From Xanthoparmelia taractica (taxonomy: Eukaryota > Ascomycota > Lecanoromycetes > Lecanorales > Parmeliaceae), in NCBI GenBank assembly GCA_033085395.1, contig JANQBS010000019.1, positions 1 through 64,000 on the forward strand: a stretch of 64,000 nucleotides of DNA. Reading direction: 5' to 3'. A program made the translations under genes and the position numbers. The notes beneath the pieces are model-generated. The model worked only from the letters and a program-made list of their open reading frames with translations. It did no database searches and was not told the origin of the DNA. The first letter of the stretch is position 1. Each line of letters begins with the position of its first letter. This document shows, piece by piece, positions 10,989 through 20,600 of the stretch.

Positions 10989-11793
10989 ATGTCTCAATAC
11001 ATGGTCGAAGAAGTCATCAGACGAGAGGATCTAGACAGCATAGTTAACGTGATCTGGGCAGCAATGCACGGCTTCGACCCATCCCATCAGATATTCTTTC
11101 CGATTCTTGGAGACGACCCGGCACATCGTGAGGCTGCAGTTCAATCATCGAAGGACCGCACCTGGGAAGACCACAAGAGCGACCCATCAAGTCATTGGAT
11201 ATTCGCACGTGACAAAGCCTCTGGCCACATCCGAGGTGGCTGCCAATGGCGTATATACACTGAGAACCCGTTCCCTAATGGCATGCCACATATTGAGGCT
11301 GTATGGTGGCCTGAAGGTGAGGGAAGGTGCTTTGCCAGTGAAGTGGTTAGGCAGTGCTATACGCCAAGGACGAAATGGATGGCTTACCCGCACGTAGGCA
11401 AGCTCATCTGGGTCCCCAAAAAAGCTAGTTGAGACGTTAATGACAGTGTCCCCAGGTTTGAGCCTGATGTGCGTGTATCCAGAACTCCAAAGATGCGGCG
11501 TCGGACGATTGTTGATGGAATGGGGCCTTGCGAAGATGGACAGTCTGGGGCTCGAGAGTTTCATTGAGGCAACTGACTCCGGCAAGGGACTATATGCTAA
11601 GTGCGGGTACCGATCTGTTAAGAAAGTCAGCGTCAATGTGGACCGCGCAGACCCTAGTGCAGAATGGAAGAAACTGTCTGGGCAGCTAATGCCTATCGGG
11701 TACACAGCCATGTGGAGGCCGAGGGAAGGTATCTGGAGGGACGGAGAGCCGCAAAGTACTTGGGACAAGCGATTGAAGTCCACAATTGATTGA
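10989..11793 (+). CDS. GNAT-family N-acetyltransferase
   Basis: A two-exon model, 10,989-11,393 and 11,434-11,793, giving about 254 residues. The N-terminal half runs to KWMAYPH, and the second exon supplies the acetyl-CoA-binding motif A, CVYPELQRCGVGRLLMEWGL (R/Q-x-x-G-x-G), followed by FIEAT and LYAKCGY, the usual motif-B region of GNAT enzymes. Such proteins transfer acetyl groups from acetyl-CoA to amines; the substrate cannot be told from sequence. The intron is GT-AG but only 40 bp, short even for fungi, and its branch site is weak, so the exact junction is uncertain although frames and family alignment agree. The start at 10,989 (MSQYMVEE) is the first ATG in frame. Confidence 0.8.
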
Positions 11794-12733
11794 GGTAGAA
11801 ACCTACTCAAGAAATGTTAGTACAACTAACAATGCCTCTTTGAAGCCGAATTTGCTTGCCGAAAGTCACTAGAATTGTGTTAACTGGAACAATAGGACAC
11901 ATCTCTGTGTAGAGACTAGTCGTATTGGTCCGCGTACATATCTCATAGTTGAATCGGCTTGATCTCGGATGACCTATAGAAAGCTCCTGCGAACATTTCA
12001 ATGGTATCATACCCACATTCGCCTGACGGCCCTGGTCCACCATTGCGATTGCCGCAATCGTTGTCCGAGGCACCTGTTGTCAAGACCTTGACATGTGGCT
12101 CTGAGCACCCGGGAATGATGGTATAGGCCTCTTCTGATGCCCGATCGCAGTATCATACGCTACTCCCTCACCCCAAGGTCAGTTCCACGTCTAGAGGAAT
12201 CCACCACCAGGACCAAATCTGTAGATATAGGCGAGATTATCATAGCCAAATGTTATGGAACAACTCATTAAACTGGGATATGCACTACCTGCCCTCGTGC
12301 GTCATGCAATGTCACGAGTAGGGCTAGGGCTAGACCCAACTACCAGCGTTTCCTAAGTATTTTGACAAGAATATCGAAACTGAACGTTCTAAATAGGTTC
12401 TTAGATATCTTAGGCTTGCTACCAATAAAGAAACAGTTTTATATACTAGCACTTTTCCAGCATTTTGGTGGTGCTGGCACTAGCCCTACTATCAATACTA
12501 AGGTACAAGCGCGGCCCGAGCCTTGGCAATATCAACTGTTTGGTCCGAGCTGGGGACCTGAATAATCATCATCGTAGCAACAGCATCAACTCACTGAGTC
12601 AAAGACTTGCCATATGTGGTAACGAGCTGGCTTGGAGAAGCCGTTAGAATTCCAACATTACTAATCATTCAAGCCTCCACTATATCCTCTGAAAGTCTCT
12701 AGTATCTGCTCGTTTGTGCCAAATCTACCTACC
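11794..12733. other. Intergenic region with telomere-like repeats
   Basis: No convincing gene. Positions 12,319-12,333 carry TAGGGCTAGGGCTAG, and 12,479-12,490 carry the inverse ACTAGCCCTACT, so an approximately 170-bp AT-rich segment is framed by short inverted telomere-like repeats. The segment just before 12,734 is the promoter of the zinc-finger gene. Confidence 0.5.
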
Positions 12734-13486
12734 ATGGCCGCTGCAGTCGACCACCGCGGAATTACGCCCATGAACCCAGATCACCAAACTCCCAACGAGT
12801 TCCGAAAGCCTCCAACCTATGAGTTCGCCTTCTCCGACTTTCTCAAACGCGAATACCGCTTCGGCCTCGATCCCAACCGACCAGTCTGTCAAGCAGACCG
12901 CCAAGGTCTCTGCCCTCTAGGCAACCTTTGTCCTGACAAACATGGCAATCATCACAACAACAACCTCGTCTGCAAGCACTGGCTCAAAGGTCTCTGTAAA
13001 AAAGGCGACCAGTGCGACTATTTACACGAATACAACATACGCGCCAGAGCAGAGTGCACAAACTACAATCGCAGTGGCTACTGTGTCAGCGGGGAAGATT
13101 GTAACTATCTGCATGTGGATCCAGCGACAAGACTCCCACCCTGCCCACACTATGACAAAGGATTTTGCCCCCTAGGGCAGCGGTGTAGCAAGAAGCATGT
13201 GCGGAAAACGTTGTGCAAATTCTACCTTGCCGGCTTTTGTCCCTACGGAAGGCAGTGCAAGGAAGGCGCGCACCCGCGATTCCCGGAGGATTTGCCAAAG
13301 CCCACTGTGAAGGTTGAGAAGACGGCGGAGGAGATAGAGGCAGAGAAGGAGAGACTGCGGGAGGAGGCTGATCGACAGGAGCAGAGGGAGTATGAGCGGA
13401 ACGAAGGCAACAGAGGAAGGGGTAGAGGCAGGGGCGGTGGAGGGCGGTATAATTCCAGGAGGCGAGGAGGTGGTTTCGATAGATGA
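12734..13486 (+). CDS. yth1: mRNA 3'-end processing CCCH zinc-finger protein (Yth1/CPSF30)
   Basis: A single exon of 250 residues starting at an ATG in a strong context (ACCATGG). Five consecutive CCCH fingers are visible between about residues 50 and 180: CQADRQGLCPLGNLCPDKH, CKHWLKGLCKKGDQCDYLH, CTNYNRSGYCVSGEDCNYLH, CPHYDKGFCPLGQRCSKKH and CKFYLAGFCPYGRQCKEGAH. This is the architecture of yeast Yth1 and animal CPSF30, the subunit of the nuclear cleavage and polyadenylation factor that binds the AAUAAA-type signal and Fip1. The C-terminus is a charged coiled segment (EKTAEEIEAEKERLREEA) and an RGG-rich tail, common in Pezizomycotina orthologs. Length and finger number fit the family. Confidence 0.95.
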   Translation: MAAAVDHRGITPMNPDHQTPNEFRKPPTYEFAFSDFLKREYRFGLDPNRPVCQADRQGLCPLGNLCPDKHGNHHNNNLVCKHWLKGLCKKGDQCDYLHEYNIRARAECTNYNRSGYCVSGEDCNYLHVDPATRLPPCPHYDKGFCPLGQRCSKKHVRKTLCKFYLAGFCPYGRQCKEGAHPRFPEDLPKPTVKVEKTAEEIEAEKERLREEADRQEQREYERNEGNRGRGRGRGGGGRYNSRRRGGGFDR

Positions 13487-14035
13487 AGTCGTGCCCATGT
13501 CAATGCTCGAAGAGTATTCGAAAGTAGTCCCCAACAATCACAATGTGATAACGGCAAGGAGAAGAGGAGGATTGGAGCCGCTGAACCTCGCCGAGCTTGG
13601 GATTGGACATTCCGTGGGGTTATTATAATCGATGGTAACGGGCTGGGTGCCAAGAGAGTTTATTCTCACGAAACGGTCCAAAGCAGAATTCTTCTGTGCT
13701 AGTTCTCGGCCATGGATGCGGCAAGCAATGTACGCTACTTAGGGGACTTGATATAGTTGGCTAACGGGCCAGTGCAAAGAAAAGCTAGCACGGAGATAAG
13801 TCTGGGCTGTTGATATATCCTGCTTTTGTGCAGAAGTTTTGAGGAAGATGTTGGAGCATTACAAGCCCTTTGCCCGAGCCATTAATTCGGAGATGTATTG
13901 TTCTTGAGCATATTGCTATTGAAAGAAACCGAAAACGAACAACTTGAATGCTGAACGCCATGTTTCCGTTACACTCGACCTGCTCGTATGATTGAGAAGA
14001 GACAAGCGCCAAGTCATGCCATAACATACCACTGC
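13487..14035. other. Convergent intergenic region
   Basis: This lies between the 3' ends of yth1 and the DUF1776 gene. It should hold both 3' untranslated regions. I see no gene or repeat. Confidence 0.6.
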
Positions 14036-15430
14036 TTATTGATCCCCGGAGTGCACTTCTCTGTCCTCACCGTGATCCACCTTCTCCCACTCAACACTGC
14101 CTTCTACAGACCCCTCTTTCTCCGCTGTATCAACGCCATTGGTCTTAGCAGCACCCATCATCCAACCTACAAATCCAGCCGGAACCCACCTCCCTACAAG
14201 ATCATAACTCCTGGCACCTCGTCCCACAAAGATCGTTCCATTCCTCCCCTTTCCCCTCACCATAGCATCAAAGACCCCGTTGTGCAATTCGCGCAATGAT
14301 TGGCCCTTCACGGACTTCACGACCCCTTTTTGCTCAAGCCTTTGCCTTGCAAACTCGGCTCTTAACGAGTACTGGCTCGGCACCAGTTGCTGATTGTCTG
14401 AGAGAGCAGCACCATAATCGAAGTGACCAAGCCGGAACTGAACGACGTTGACACCTTGGGCTTGCACCTCTCGGCGTAGTGTGTAAATGTACTGGCTCAA
14501 AGCACCCCCGATGACACTCTCGGCAGCGTGGGATGGCGGAGTCAGGGCTGGTACGATCGAAGGGTTGAGAAAGAGGAGGGAAGATTTTTGAGAGACAAGG
14601 AGAGGTAAAAAGGCGTGGATGATCGTGAACGGTGCCACGAGGTTGGTGTTCATAATGTCAGACCAATCAGGTGAGGAAAGCGAAGTAATAGGGCTGACAG
14701 GAAGAGTAATTGCTGGGAGTAAAACAAGGGAGTTCAGATGGAGGTTATGAGGTGGAGCGTTGGAAAGGGGATGCTGAGGAGTATGTATATGTGTGGTGAA
14801 TTTCTGGACGGTATCTTCTGTAGAGGAAAGCTGTAATACATCGTTAGAGGTCCCTGTCTGCCTTGGGGCTTGCAGGTAGCATACAGATGTGATATCCATG
14901 TTCAGTGGCCGAATGTCGGCTCTTGACTCGGACCGTACTATTTGTTCCTCCGCCATAGTGCCGACGGGTATGTAAACGATAAAGCCTCGCCTTTCGAGAT
15001 CTAGAGACAGCGAACGAGTAAGAGGTGAATGCGGGGATCCAGCGACGACCACGATCTCTGTCCTGGATCCATTTTTAGCACGCCCCGCCCGTCTCTTGAC
15101 TCTGTCATTTCTCCTCCGCCGCCATACAATGAAGGCTCCGGTACCAACGAATGCAACCACCGCTGCTGTCCAGGCTCGATGTTCGGAAGCCCAGACTCGA
15201 GTAGCTTCGAAATAGCCAAGCGGCATAGCTGCAAGTGGAACTCTTTTGGGGACAGGAGGCGGCTTTGGCTTAATCGAGTCTGGAAGCCAAGGGGTGTGAC
15301 GAAATGCATCTTTCAATGAACGGCCCACGGATTCGAAATGGCGATCGATAGCCTCGGTAAATGCGTTGACCGAATTCAGGATACTCGACATCTCAGACAT
15401 AATCTGATCCTGAAGAGGCACGCTGTCCAT
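14036..15430 (-). CDS. DUF1776 family membrane protein (Ysc83-like), SDR-type fold
   Basis: A single exon of 464 residues. The longer open frame begins at a TTG; the first ATG is MDSVPLQDQIMSEM at 15,430. After a soluble N-terminal part rich in proline (KPKPPPVPKRVP, about 55-63) there is one membrane segment at about 87-103 (AWTAAVVAFVGTGAFIVW) followed by a basic RRRRNDRVKRRAGR stop-transfer. The rest resembles a short-chain dehydrogenase fold: EIVVVAGSPHSPLTRSLSLDL, NMDITS, LNSLVLLPA, and an IYTLRREVQAQGVNV helix, with no clear YxxxK catalytic pair. Yeast Ysc83 of the same family is a mitochondrial outer-membrane protein of unknown function. Location here is inference. Confidence 0.85.
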   Translation of the reverse strand: MDSVPLQDQIMSEMSSILNSVNAFTEAIDRHFESVGRSLKDAFRHTPWLPDSIKPKPPPVPKRVPLAAMPLGYFEATRVWASEHRAWTAAVVAFVGTGAFIVWRRRRNDRVKRRAGRAKNGSRTEIVVVAGSPHSPLTRSLSLDLERRGFIVYIPVGTMAEEQIVRSESRADIRPLNMDITSVCYLQAPRQTGTSNDVLQLSSTEDTVQKFTTHIHTPQHPLSNAPPHNLHLNSLVLLPAITLPVSPITSLSSPDWSDIMNTNLVAPFTIIHAFLPLLVSQKSSLLFLNPSIVPALTPPSHAAESVIGGALSQYIYTLRREVQAQGVNVVQFRLGHFDYGAALSDNQQLVPSQYSLRAEFARQRLEQKGVVKSVKGQSLRELHNGVFDAMVRGKGRNGTIFVGRGARSYDLVGRWVPAGFVGWMMGAAKTNGVDTAEKEGSVEGSVEWEKVDHGEDREVHSGDQ

Positions 15431-15796
15431 GAATACCGAGCTGTTGTTGTTCACGATGGTCAAGCATGCGCGGACCTGAGCCCCACTTGGGTTGGGTACC
15501 CGAGGATAAGCCGAATAGCCTCATGATCGTAGAGTAGGTACTGGCCCTATTCTATTTCTCACCCTCCTATAATCAGTACCTTCTCAGGCAAGGGTGAAAC
15601 CTCCATCTGATGCTGGTATAGCTGGGCCTGAGTATGTGGAGGAGCCATGTGAATGGCAGAAAGGATTCATAAGCATGGTTCTATTGACTTCGGGAGGCAA
15701 TTCACCACCTCACCTAACATTCTGCCAGGAAATCAAGTCTTCCCCTCTACACCGTGTTTCTGACCACTGATAACTCTCCTTACCATTACTGTCAAA
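15431..15796. other. Divergent promoter region
   Basis: This 366-bp stretch lies between the start codons of the DUF1776 gene (minus) and the Wss1-like gene (plus). It should contain both promoters. No gene or repeat is seen. Confidence 0.6.
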
Positions 15797-17151
15797 ATGG
15801 TCTTCGAACACGATCCTGCTGTTACCGAATATCAACATGAAAGGGCACGTCCCCGCGAGGCGGAGGCTCTCCAAACCCTCCGCAAAGTCGCCTCCCTGGT
15901 CAAGCCCATAATGAGACAACGAGGGTGGAAGGTCGGGGTATTGACCGAGTTTTACCCCCCAGAGCGTAATTTGTTAGGCCTGAATATAAACAAGGGGCAG
16001 AAGATATGCCTGCGCCTGAGGTATCCTGGCGACGAGCGTCAGTTTCTTCCCCTAGAGGAGGTCACCGATACAATGTTACACGAGTAATAATATTCATGGT
16101 GCTGTGCCAGCGAAAAGACTAATAACAATCTCCCAGACTCTGCCATATAGTCTTCGGTCCCCACGACGAAGCATTCCATAACCTCTGGAACCAACTGCGC
16201 GACGAGCATGAGCAACTAATTCGTAAAGGCTACACGGGCGAGGGCTTCCTTTCAACCGGTCACAAGCTCGGCGGTCGGGACCGAATCCCCATGCATGAAG
16301 CCCGTCGCCTGGCTCGTGTCAATGCAGAGAAAAGACGAACTCTGACGGCAGGCTCAGGGCAAAAGTTGGGAGGTGCTCCTGTAAGGCGAGGCGTGGATAT
16401 CCGGAACGTCATTGCAGACGCCGCCGCGAGGAGAGCTACAATTACCAAAGGTTGTGCTAGTGGCGTCGACGCAGAACGTGAGAGGGAAATAGACAGGGAG
16501 ACGAACAAGAACAGTTTCCGGACCAAAGCAGACAAGGATGATGCCAACGAGGAAGCCATCATGATCGCCTACATTGATCTCGTCCAGGAAGAAGAAAGGG
16601 ACAAGTACGGCGACGCCTACGTCCCGCCCAGCAAAGAGAACCCTGCTGGCAGCCAGGGAGGGTTCAGCAAAATCAAATCAGAACCTGCACCCCGATCCAA
16701 CCGTGCACCACCAATCCCAGCATCCACAAAACCCATATCCCCTCCCACTCACAACGCAGGTCCTAGCTACGGCCAAAACACGCTTACCACACACACTCAA
16801 TCTCCACCCACCACTACCCAAGCACCACCCTCCGACTCCTGGACCTGCGAAATCTGCACCCTCGTCAACCCAGCCAACTACCTCTGCTGCGACGCCTGCA
16901 CCACCGAACGCCCATCCCTACCCTCCCTCCCCGTACCGAAACCCCAAATAATCCCCTCGACCCAAGCGCTGCCAACCTCGATCCGTGACAGCAATTCCAA
17001 AAAAGCAATAAAGTCGCTCATGTCCCTCGACGCCACCATGTCGCAGCTGCCGCAGAAGCCCATCGGTTGGAACTGCCATAGCTGTGGGAATTTCATGGAG
17101 AGCGAGTGGTGGACTTGTGCTAGGTGTGGGAGTATGAAGCAGAGTTCGTAA
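15797..17151 (+). CDS. wss1: DNA-dependent metalloprotease, WLM family (Wss1-like)
   Basis: Two exons, 15,797-16,083 and 16,137-17,151, giving 433 residues. The 53-bp intron has GTAATA, a CTAAT branch site and CAG, and it splits the catalytic motif: exon 1 ends MLH-E and exon 2 continues LCHIVFGPHDEAFH, restoring HELCH..FGPHD..FH, the zinc-binding signature of WLM proteases. Family members (yeast Wss1, related to SPRTN) degrade proteins crosslinked to DNA, act with Cdc48/p97 and bind SUMO. Two RanBP2-type zinc fingers lie at the C-terminus: WTCEICTLVNPANYLCCDAC and WNCHSCGNFMESEWWTCARC. The middle is disordered and Pro/Thr-rich. Length and domain order fit fungal Wss1. It is transcribed divergently from the DUF1776 gene. 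Confidence 0.93.
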
Positions 17152-17694
17152 CGGGCGAGATTTACCCAGAAAGGATAATACACCCTGAAAATTCCCGTGA
17201 GGTTAACACCAGCAAGGAAGGTTTGAACGTGTTTGAACGCTCAAACCTGAAATAACATCATCATGAGCGTAGAACTATTCTCGGCATGACAGCTGAGACT
17301 GGTGCAAAAGCCAGAAGAAATTAGTATTCAAGACTGCGGTTTTCTTGGGGCAGCTCGTCTGCTAAACCATGATAGAGTTTGGCTGTGAGATATAAGAATT
17401 CTTACTCAGTGGGAGCAAATCCTGCTTGCTGGCAGAGAGTACGAAGCATAGCGACGGCGTTCCAACCCCCATCATCAGACGTATCATGCATATAGCAGTT
17501 CATAGTAGATGGGATCACTTGCATGAACATAATTGAGCCATTTTAAAAATTATCATTAATTCCACACCGCTGTCGCTGAATCGCTGCCTAATCATTAATA
17601 GGTCAAGGACGGACTTCAACTTGACGCTTGCAACCAAAAATCATAACGTGTTATCTATAACCTTGACCCCTCTACCCTTTTTTTCCCCTCAAAC
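17152..17694. other. Convergent intergenic region
   Basis: This 543-bp stretch between the 3' ends of wss1 and the PhoD-like gene is AT-rich near 17,520-17,660. I see no gene. Confidence 0.6.
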
Positions 17695-20600
17695 CTAGCG
17701 ACGACCCATTACAGAACCAGGTGGAGGCCTTCGGCCGGAGCTTCTCTCCTCGATATCCTTGACCTTGTTCAAGAACCTCCTCCACCCCGTATCTCTCTTC
17801 TCCGAATACGCCTCGATGCCACTATACCCCTGGGAAACGGGCCTCATTGAACCCTTAGGCGGCTCTTCCTCATATTCCTCGCTCTCGTAGCCATCACTCT
17901 CATCATACCTGTGATGGGCGTCGCTCTCAACATCCCCATGAGCATCGGCAGAGCTCGGCTGATTGATCCTACCATTCCCCGAGGAGCTGTTGGCGCGCGC
18001 TAGAGAACCAACGCCCAGCATGCGATCGACCTTGCTCGGCTTGCGGCCTGGGTAGCCACTGTTTGGATCTGGTGGACTCGCATCGATATGCTGGTGATAA
18101 TCGACAGAATCATGTCGTGCCTCCCCAACATCAGGGTTAGGGAATTGGCCTTGTTGCTGGCTCAGCTCTCCATATTGCCTTTGCAGTCTTGGCGGCATGG
18201 AAAAGGGCTGCTGTTTTGTCTGTCCAATCTGCTGGTTACGATCTTCGAAATCTCTTTGCCGTTGGGGCCGCTGATCGCCAAATTCTCGCTCGACTGGCGG
18301 CGTCTGATCTCGATACTGCCTCCGCTGGGAGACTCCGAAGCTCCAACGACGGGGTTTGACCGCTTCAGCCTCGGCCTCATCCTCATGCTCGCTCTCGCTC
18401 CCACTTGGGGTTAGGCTGTCTTGCCGGCCCCAATTCCCGCGACCCTGACCGCCAGCCAGGGTGTTTCTCCTAGTACTCCTAATACTACCCAGCCGAGACA
18501 TCAGGCCCTTCTTCTTATAAGTCTGGGTATTCAAATCTCCTTCTCCTTCATACCACAACGCCGGAATTAGCAGCCGGTACGGAACGGTGATACCTGCTGG
18601 ATCTTTCTGGTTGACTTCACAGTTCAGGACTATATCGAGCCCATGCTCAAGATTGATGTGACCTGTCATGTCATCCACGTCTCCTCCCTTCGCTGCAGCT
18701 TTCTCACTCATGTTGGTCGGACGGCGGTGGAAGTTACCAGGCCGGGGAAGAGGGGCAGAGCTATGGCGTTGATCGCCATTCCCACTGATGGTGGCAGCCC
18801 TTTGAGGTACTTTAGCTTGTGGAGGAAAGTAGTCATCAGTTGGAGGAGAGGTCGGAGAGTCTCCAGTGTCGTATTTGTTTGAAGGAGGATACTCATTAGT
18901 TGGGGCTGGCCCACGGCCTGAGAGTCTGCGAATGAGGTTGCCAGGTTTAACGTCCCCCCTTGTAAGTGATAAGGTCCTCTGTAAGCGAGTCGGAGGGGGT
19001 GGAGACTCGTCGCTTGGAGTCTGAGGCTCCGACTGGGGTGGTGTTGGTGGAGGTGTGGAGCCTGGATAGTATTCTCTAATTGAGCACCAGTTTCTTCGTG
19101 GCAATAGTCTCTTATTGTTTCTTAATTTGCTGTTCACATCATGGGTAAACATCGGAATCATGTCCTCATCGGTGTCACTGTCAAGATGGTGAGTCTTGTT
19201 ACGCCTGTTAAGGATGTCGGCCATATTATTTGGTGGAGGCGTATTGACGATGGCAGATGAGATGACGTTGGCCATGTACCGATGGTCCCGATCTTTTGGT
19301 ATCTTCAGCTTTGGATTTGAGTAGAATTGGCCGACTGCTGCTAGATGGACGTCACCGCTGCTCGCTCATTAGTACCAGAAGATTTCTCACCCCTGTTTGT
19401 GATACTTACCCAAGGATTGTCACCCTGACCGACTTCTCTGCAGCCAACTCCTGCAGCTCCTGAACAAACCAGTTCCTCTCTTGTTTGTGATTCTTCGCTG
19501 TCCAGTGATCGTCAAGATCATCCAGGATTTCGACGCCACCGTCGAATTTGTTTAGTAAGCCTCCGAGCATGCCAGCTCGGCCAAGGGCCTTGACCGGGTC
19601 CATTACTCGACTTGTGATCAAGTTTTCGAGCCAAACTAATCTCGGGTAGGCGATAGGTACGCCGAGCACCAGGACAAGGTGTTTAGTCTCCCCTTCAATG
19701 ATCTCTCTTCTGCATCTATCTAAGACCATGTGGTACGTGGCCTCGCTCATGATCTCTTCCCTCTACGCTCGATTAGCACAATCATGATCTCATTTTGCCT
19801 GATTTGTCACTTACTGTTCGTTCTGTGCGGCAGTCAAGCGCAAGGAGCGCAACATTCTTCCCAAGGGAGACGAAAATACTTCTACTAAGCTCGTTAATAT
19901 AAGGCCCACGCTCAGATCCCAAGAGCCAGCTCGGTTCATCAGCAGACACTTCGGCTGGAACGCTTTGTTGCTGAAAAAGCATATAGTATTTGAAAGCTAC
20001 AGCTCCGAGACCGCAAAATACTGGCGTGCTCATAAAATGGTGTGGATAGGAGCCGAAACCATCAATGATGTCTGTGCAAAGCCTGTCAGCCACTCATCGT
20101 TCATCGTATAAACCCGGTGCAGCATCGGACGCCGTCACATTGGACCCAGAGATTGGGGGAAGAGAATTCTGCGAGATGAGGATTCTGCCGAGCCGCAAAC
20201 ATACCATGATCGTCCCACATGTTTACCATTGGGATCTGGGAGTTGGCCATGCCAAAGAGACCTTGGGAGAACCACATCGAGTACCTTTCGAGATAAAAAG
20301 TCTCCAACTCCTCGTGCATGGACGGCGAAAAGTCGGCTTCATGTTTATGATGTGGGTTTTTGATCTCGAGCCATTGCCGGAAAAGTGGGCTTTGGTTCAT
20401 GACAACGTCGTTGTAAATTTGGTCCCCTCCACCAATCATGACATGGAACGGTCGTGTCTGATGGCAATTGAGCACATCGCGCCAAAGAGGGTCAGGTCCA
20501 GAAAAGTTATCTGGGCTGAACTTTCGTGAGCATAAATCTTTCTACAAGATGTCTAGACTTACTTGACGCTCGTGCTGAAACCGTTGCAGCTATGGAACAT

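Noticed and set aside
11187..11810. A 207-codon minus-strand frame opposite the acetyltransferase
   Set aside because: It lies opposite the GNAT gene, has no family features, and the plus-strand reading shows the GNAT motifs.
16291..16562. Short frames opposite and inside wss1 exon 2
   Set aside because: They are out-of-frame shadows of the protease gene.
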